64,000 nt of DNA from Fibrobacterota bacterium. Lineage in GTDB: Bacteria; Fibrobacterota; Chitinivibrionia; Chitinivibrionales; Chitinispirillaceae. The position numbers were made by a program, and so were the translations under genes. How positions within the stretch are numbered: position 1 is the stretch's first letter; each line of letters starts with the position of its first letter. The stretch covers positions 54,503 through 118,502 of the forward strand of contig JAEZKP010000045.1 of the NCBI GenBank assembly GCA_023436145.1. Direction: 5' to 3'. Below the pieces are notes generated by a model, which made no database searches, was not told the DNA's origin, and saw only the letters and a list, made by a program, of their open reading frames with translations. Below are positions 63,493 to 64,000 of the stretch, in pieces.

Positions 63493-63519
63493 AATGTCCT
63501 TAATGAAAGTATTTATAAT

Positions 63520-63548
63520 AAAAAAGCCCCTGATTTTTCAGGGGCTTT
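63520..63548 (-). terminator. Terminator of the second DAHP synthase attenuator
   Basis: AAAGCCCCTGA (5' arm on the minus strand, 63538-63548) pairs with TCAGGGGCTTT (63523-63533) over 11 base pairs with a 4-base loop, followed by six U's, only about 28 bases before the synthase start codon. The 5' arm can instead pair, over eight positions including one G-U, with CGGGGGCT at the end of leader peptide 2 (63583-63590), which would disrupt the terminator. Confidence 0.88.
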
Positions 63549-63580
63549 GGTTTATCTAACATCAGTAAGTTACCAATAGA

Positions 63581-63667
63581 TCAGCCCCCGCTGTATCTGA
63601 CAGCAAAAAACCAGTAATAAAAAAAGAAAACGAAAAAATTTAAAAAACAGTTGCTATAGTTACTCAT
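63581..63667 (-). CDS. Leader peptide 2 (aromatic-rich) of the DAHP synthase attenuator
   Basis: A 28-codon open reading frame from ATG 63667 to TGA 63581-63583. Thirteen of 28 residues are aromatic (8 Phe, 4 Tyr, 1 Trp), concentrated in FFVFFFYYWFF (residues 11-21). The stop codon lies in the GGGGGCTGA segment, the antiterminator arm. A ribosome stalled on aromatic codons for lack of charged tRNA would leave the arm free; one reaching the stop would cover it and let the terminator form. Upstream GGGA is a weak ribosome site. Regulation is inferred from structure only. Confidence 0.8.
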   Translation of the reverse strand: MSNYSNCFLNFFVFFFYYWFFAVRYSGG

Positions 63668-63684
63668 CAATTTTTTTCCCAAAT

Positions 63685-63711
63685 AAAAAACCCCTCTTTT
63701 TGAGAGGGGTT
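63685..63711 (-). terminator. Terminator of the first DAHP synthase attenuator
   Basis: AACCCCTCT and AGAGGGGTT form a 9-base-pair stem with a 5-base loop. On the minus strand it is followed by six U's. Its 5' arm GAACCCCT (63705-63712) is perfectly complementary over eight bases to AGGGGTTC at 63749-63756, which directly follows the stop codon of leader peptide 1. Confidence 0.85.
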
Positions 63712-63756
63712 CGATTCTTTTAATCTATGTTGACAGATCAATACGCCCGAACCCCT

Positions 63757-63819
63757 TCAGGTTTTAAACCAGAAGAAATAAAAAAATCGTGCGCTCTGAT
63801 ATATTCTTTTATTGTCCAT
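63757..63819 (-). CDS. Leader peptide 1 (aromatic-rich) of the DAHP synthase attenuator
   Basis: A 20-codon open reading frame from ATG 63819 to TGA 63757-63759, with FFYFFWF at residues 12-18. It ends immediately before the antiterminator arm AGGGGTTC. The ATG lies only six bases beyond the -10 box of the promoter, so the message may be leaderless or nearly so. Translation control by aromatic aminoacyl-tRNA supply is inferred. Confidence 0.75.
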   Translation of the reverse strand: MDNKRIYQSARFFYFFWFKT

Positions 63820-63825
63820 GCTGAT

Positions 63826-63854
63826 AATATAAACCCGAAAAGAAGGATTGTCAA
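63826..63854 (-). promoter_or_regulatory. Promoter of the DAHP synthase leader transcript
   Basis: TTGACA (63849-63854) and TATATT (63826-63831) are separated by exactly 17 bases on the minus strand. Transcription should start near 63817-63822, at or just before the leader peptide 1 start codon. Only the -10 box departs from consensus. Confidence 0.7.
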
Positions 63855-63881
63855 TATTTAGTGAATAATTAAGTAATTTCA

Positions 63882-64000
63882 GTAGTGTCCGGTTAATTTA
63901 ACAAAGGATTACTGCAAAAAACAGCTTGGAATTTGGATTTTCAGACCAGAAAGCACCAAATCACAAATCTTAAATTCCAAACAAAACCCAAATTACAATA
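63882..64000. repeat. AT-rich word-repeat tract at the window edge
   Basis: The last 50 bases are built from variations of CAAATC, AAATTCCAAAC and CAAATTAC, as in dispersed tandem repeats of the CAAATCCCAAATTCCAAA kind. Before it lies AGTGTCCGGTTAATTTAA at 63882-63899, which may be the end of an insertion sequence or of the repeat block. No gene. The continuation lies outside the window. Confidence 0.35.

Overview
The window looks like a chromosomal segment of a Gram-negative, anaerobic-type bacterium of the FCB superphylum. My best guess is a Fibrobacterota or Chitinispirillum-like lineage, inferred only from gene content. The pointers are cohesin-like and dockerin modules on secreted proteins, lamin-tail-domain envelope proteins, C-terminal sorting-tail-like segments, a Bacteroidetes-type bifunctional fucose salvage enzyme, PEGA-domain proteins, a Minf_1886 family protein and an anaerobic sulfatase-maturase-like radical SAM enzyme. 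The DNA is moderately AT-rich. Strong GGAGG ribosome binding sites are common and both tRNA genes lack an encoded CCA.

Layout. 1-6.2 kb: end of a HemW-like gene, a sirtuin, CstA, a nucleotidyltransferase gene broken by two in-frame TAA codons, a radical SAM maturase, a DUF202 protein and a probable transposase scrap. 6.2-13.4 kb: two methyltransferases, a lipoprotein, the fucokinase/GDP-fucose pyrophosphorylase fusion and a secreted PHP-domain protein. 13.4-13.7 kb: a MITE-like element, with a relative at 51.1 kb. 13.7-20.2 kb: a tightly overlapping five-gene minus-strand operon (DUF4956, HlyD/DUF3616 fusion, TolC-like, VTC domain, lamin tail) that looks like an envelope-spanning system of unknown product. 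20.9-27.5 kb: mostly housekeeping genes (WalJ-like hydrolase, HAD phosphatase, tiny COX24-type ribosomal protein, RecD2). 27.7-31.8 kb: tRNA-Arg, a STAS/PEGA membrane protein with an apparent AUU start, an M23 peptidase, a Minf_1886 protein and tRNA-Phe. 31.8-36.1 kb: RNase Z-like protein, a glycosyltransferase, MurI and a CnoX-like thioredoxin.

36.4-43.1 kb encodes two small secreted cohesin-like proteins followed by a 1.7-kilo-residue subtilase. The subtilase has an insertion in its catalytic domain, VNDAP-type repeats, a VCBS-like region and a terminal dockerin. 43.2-51.0 kb: aldehyde dehydrogenase, two glycosyltransferases (one fused to what looks like a cysteine-depleted radical SAM barrel), glycerol-1-phosphate dehydrogenase with a HAD-IIA phosphatase, and an M29 aminopeptidase. 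51.3-62.4 kb: NmrA-like protein, DUF362 protein, MgtE, a PEGA protein, endonuclease IV, a dprA-ftsB-DUF502-recO operon, DUF4184 and a second lamin-tail protein.

62.4-63.9 kb, on the minus strand, is the most striking region. A class I DAHP synthase gene is preceded by a promoter and two successive attenuators. Each attenuator has its own Phe/Tyr/Trp-rich leader peptide, an antiterminator arm at the peptide stop codon, and an intrinsic terminator. This reads as two-step translational attenuation of the first committed step of aromatic amino acid synthesis.

All family names come from motif recognition by eye; no database search was run.
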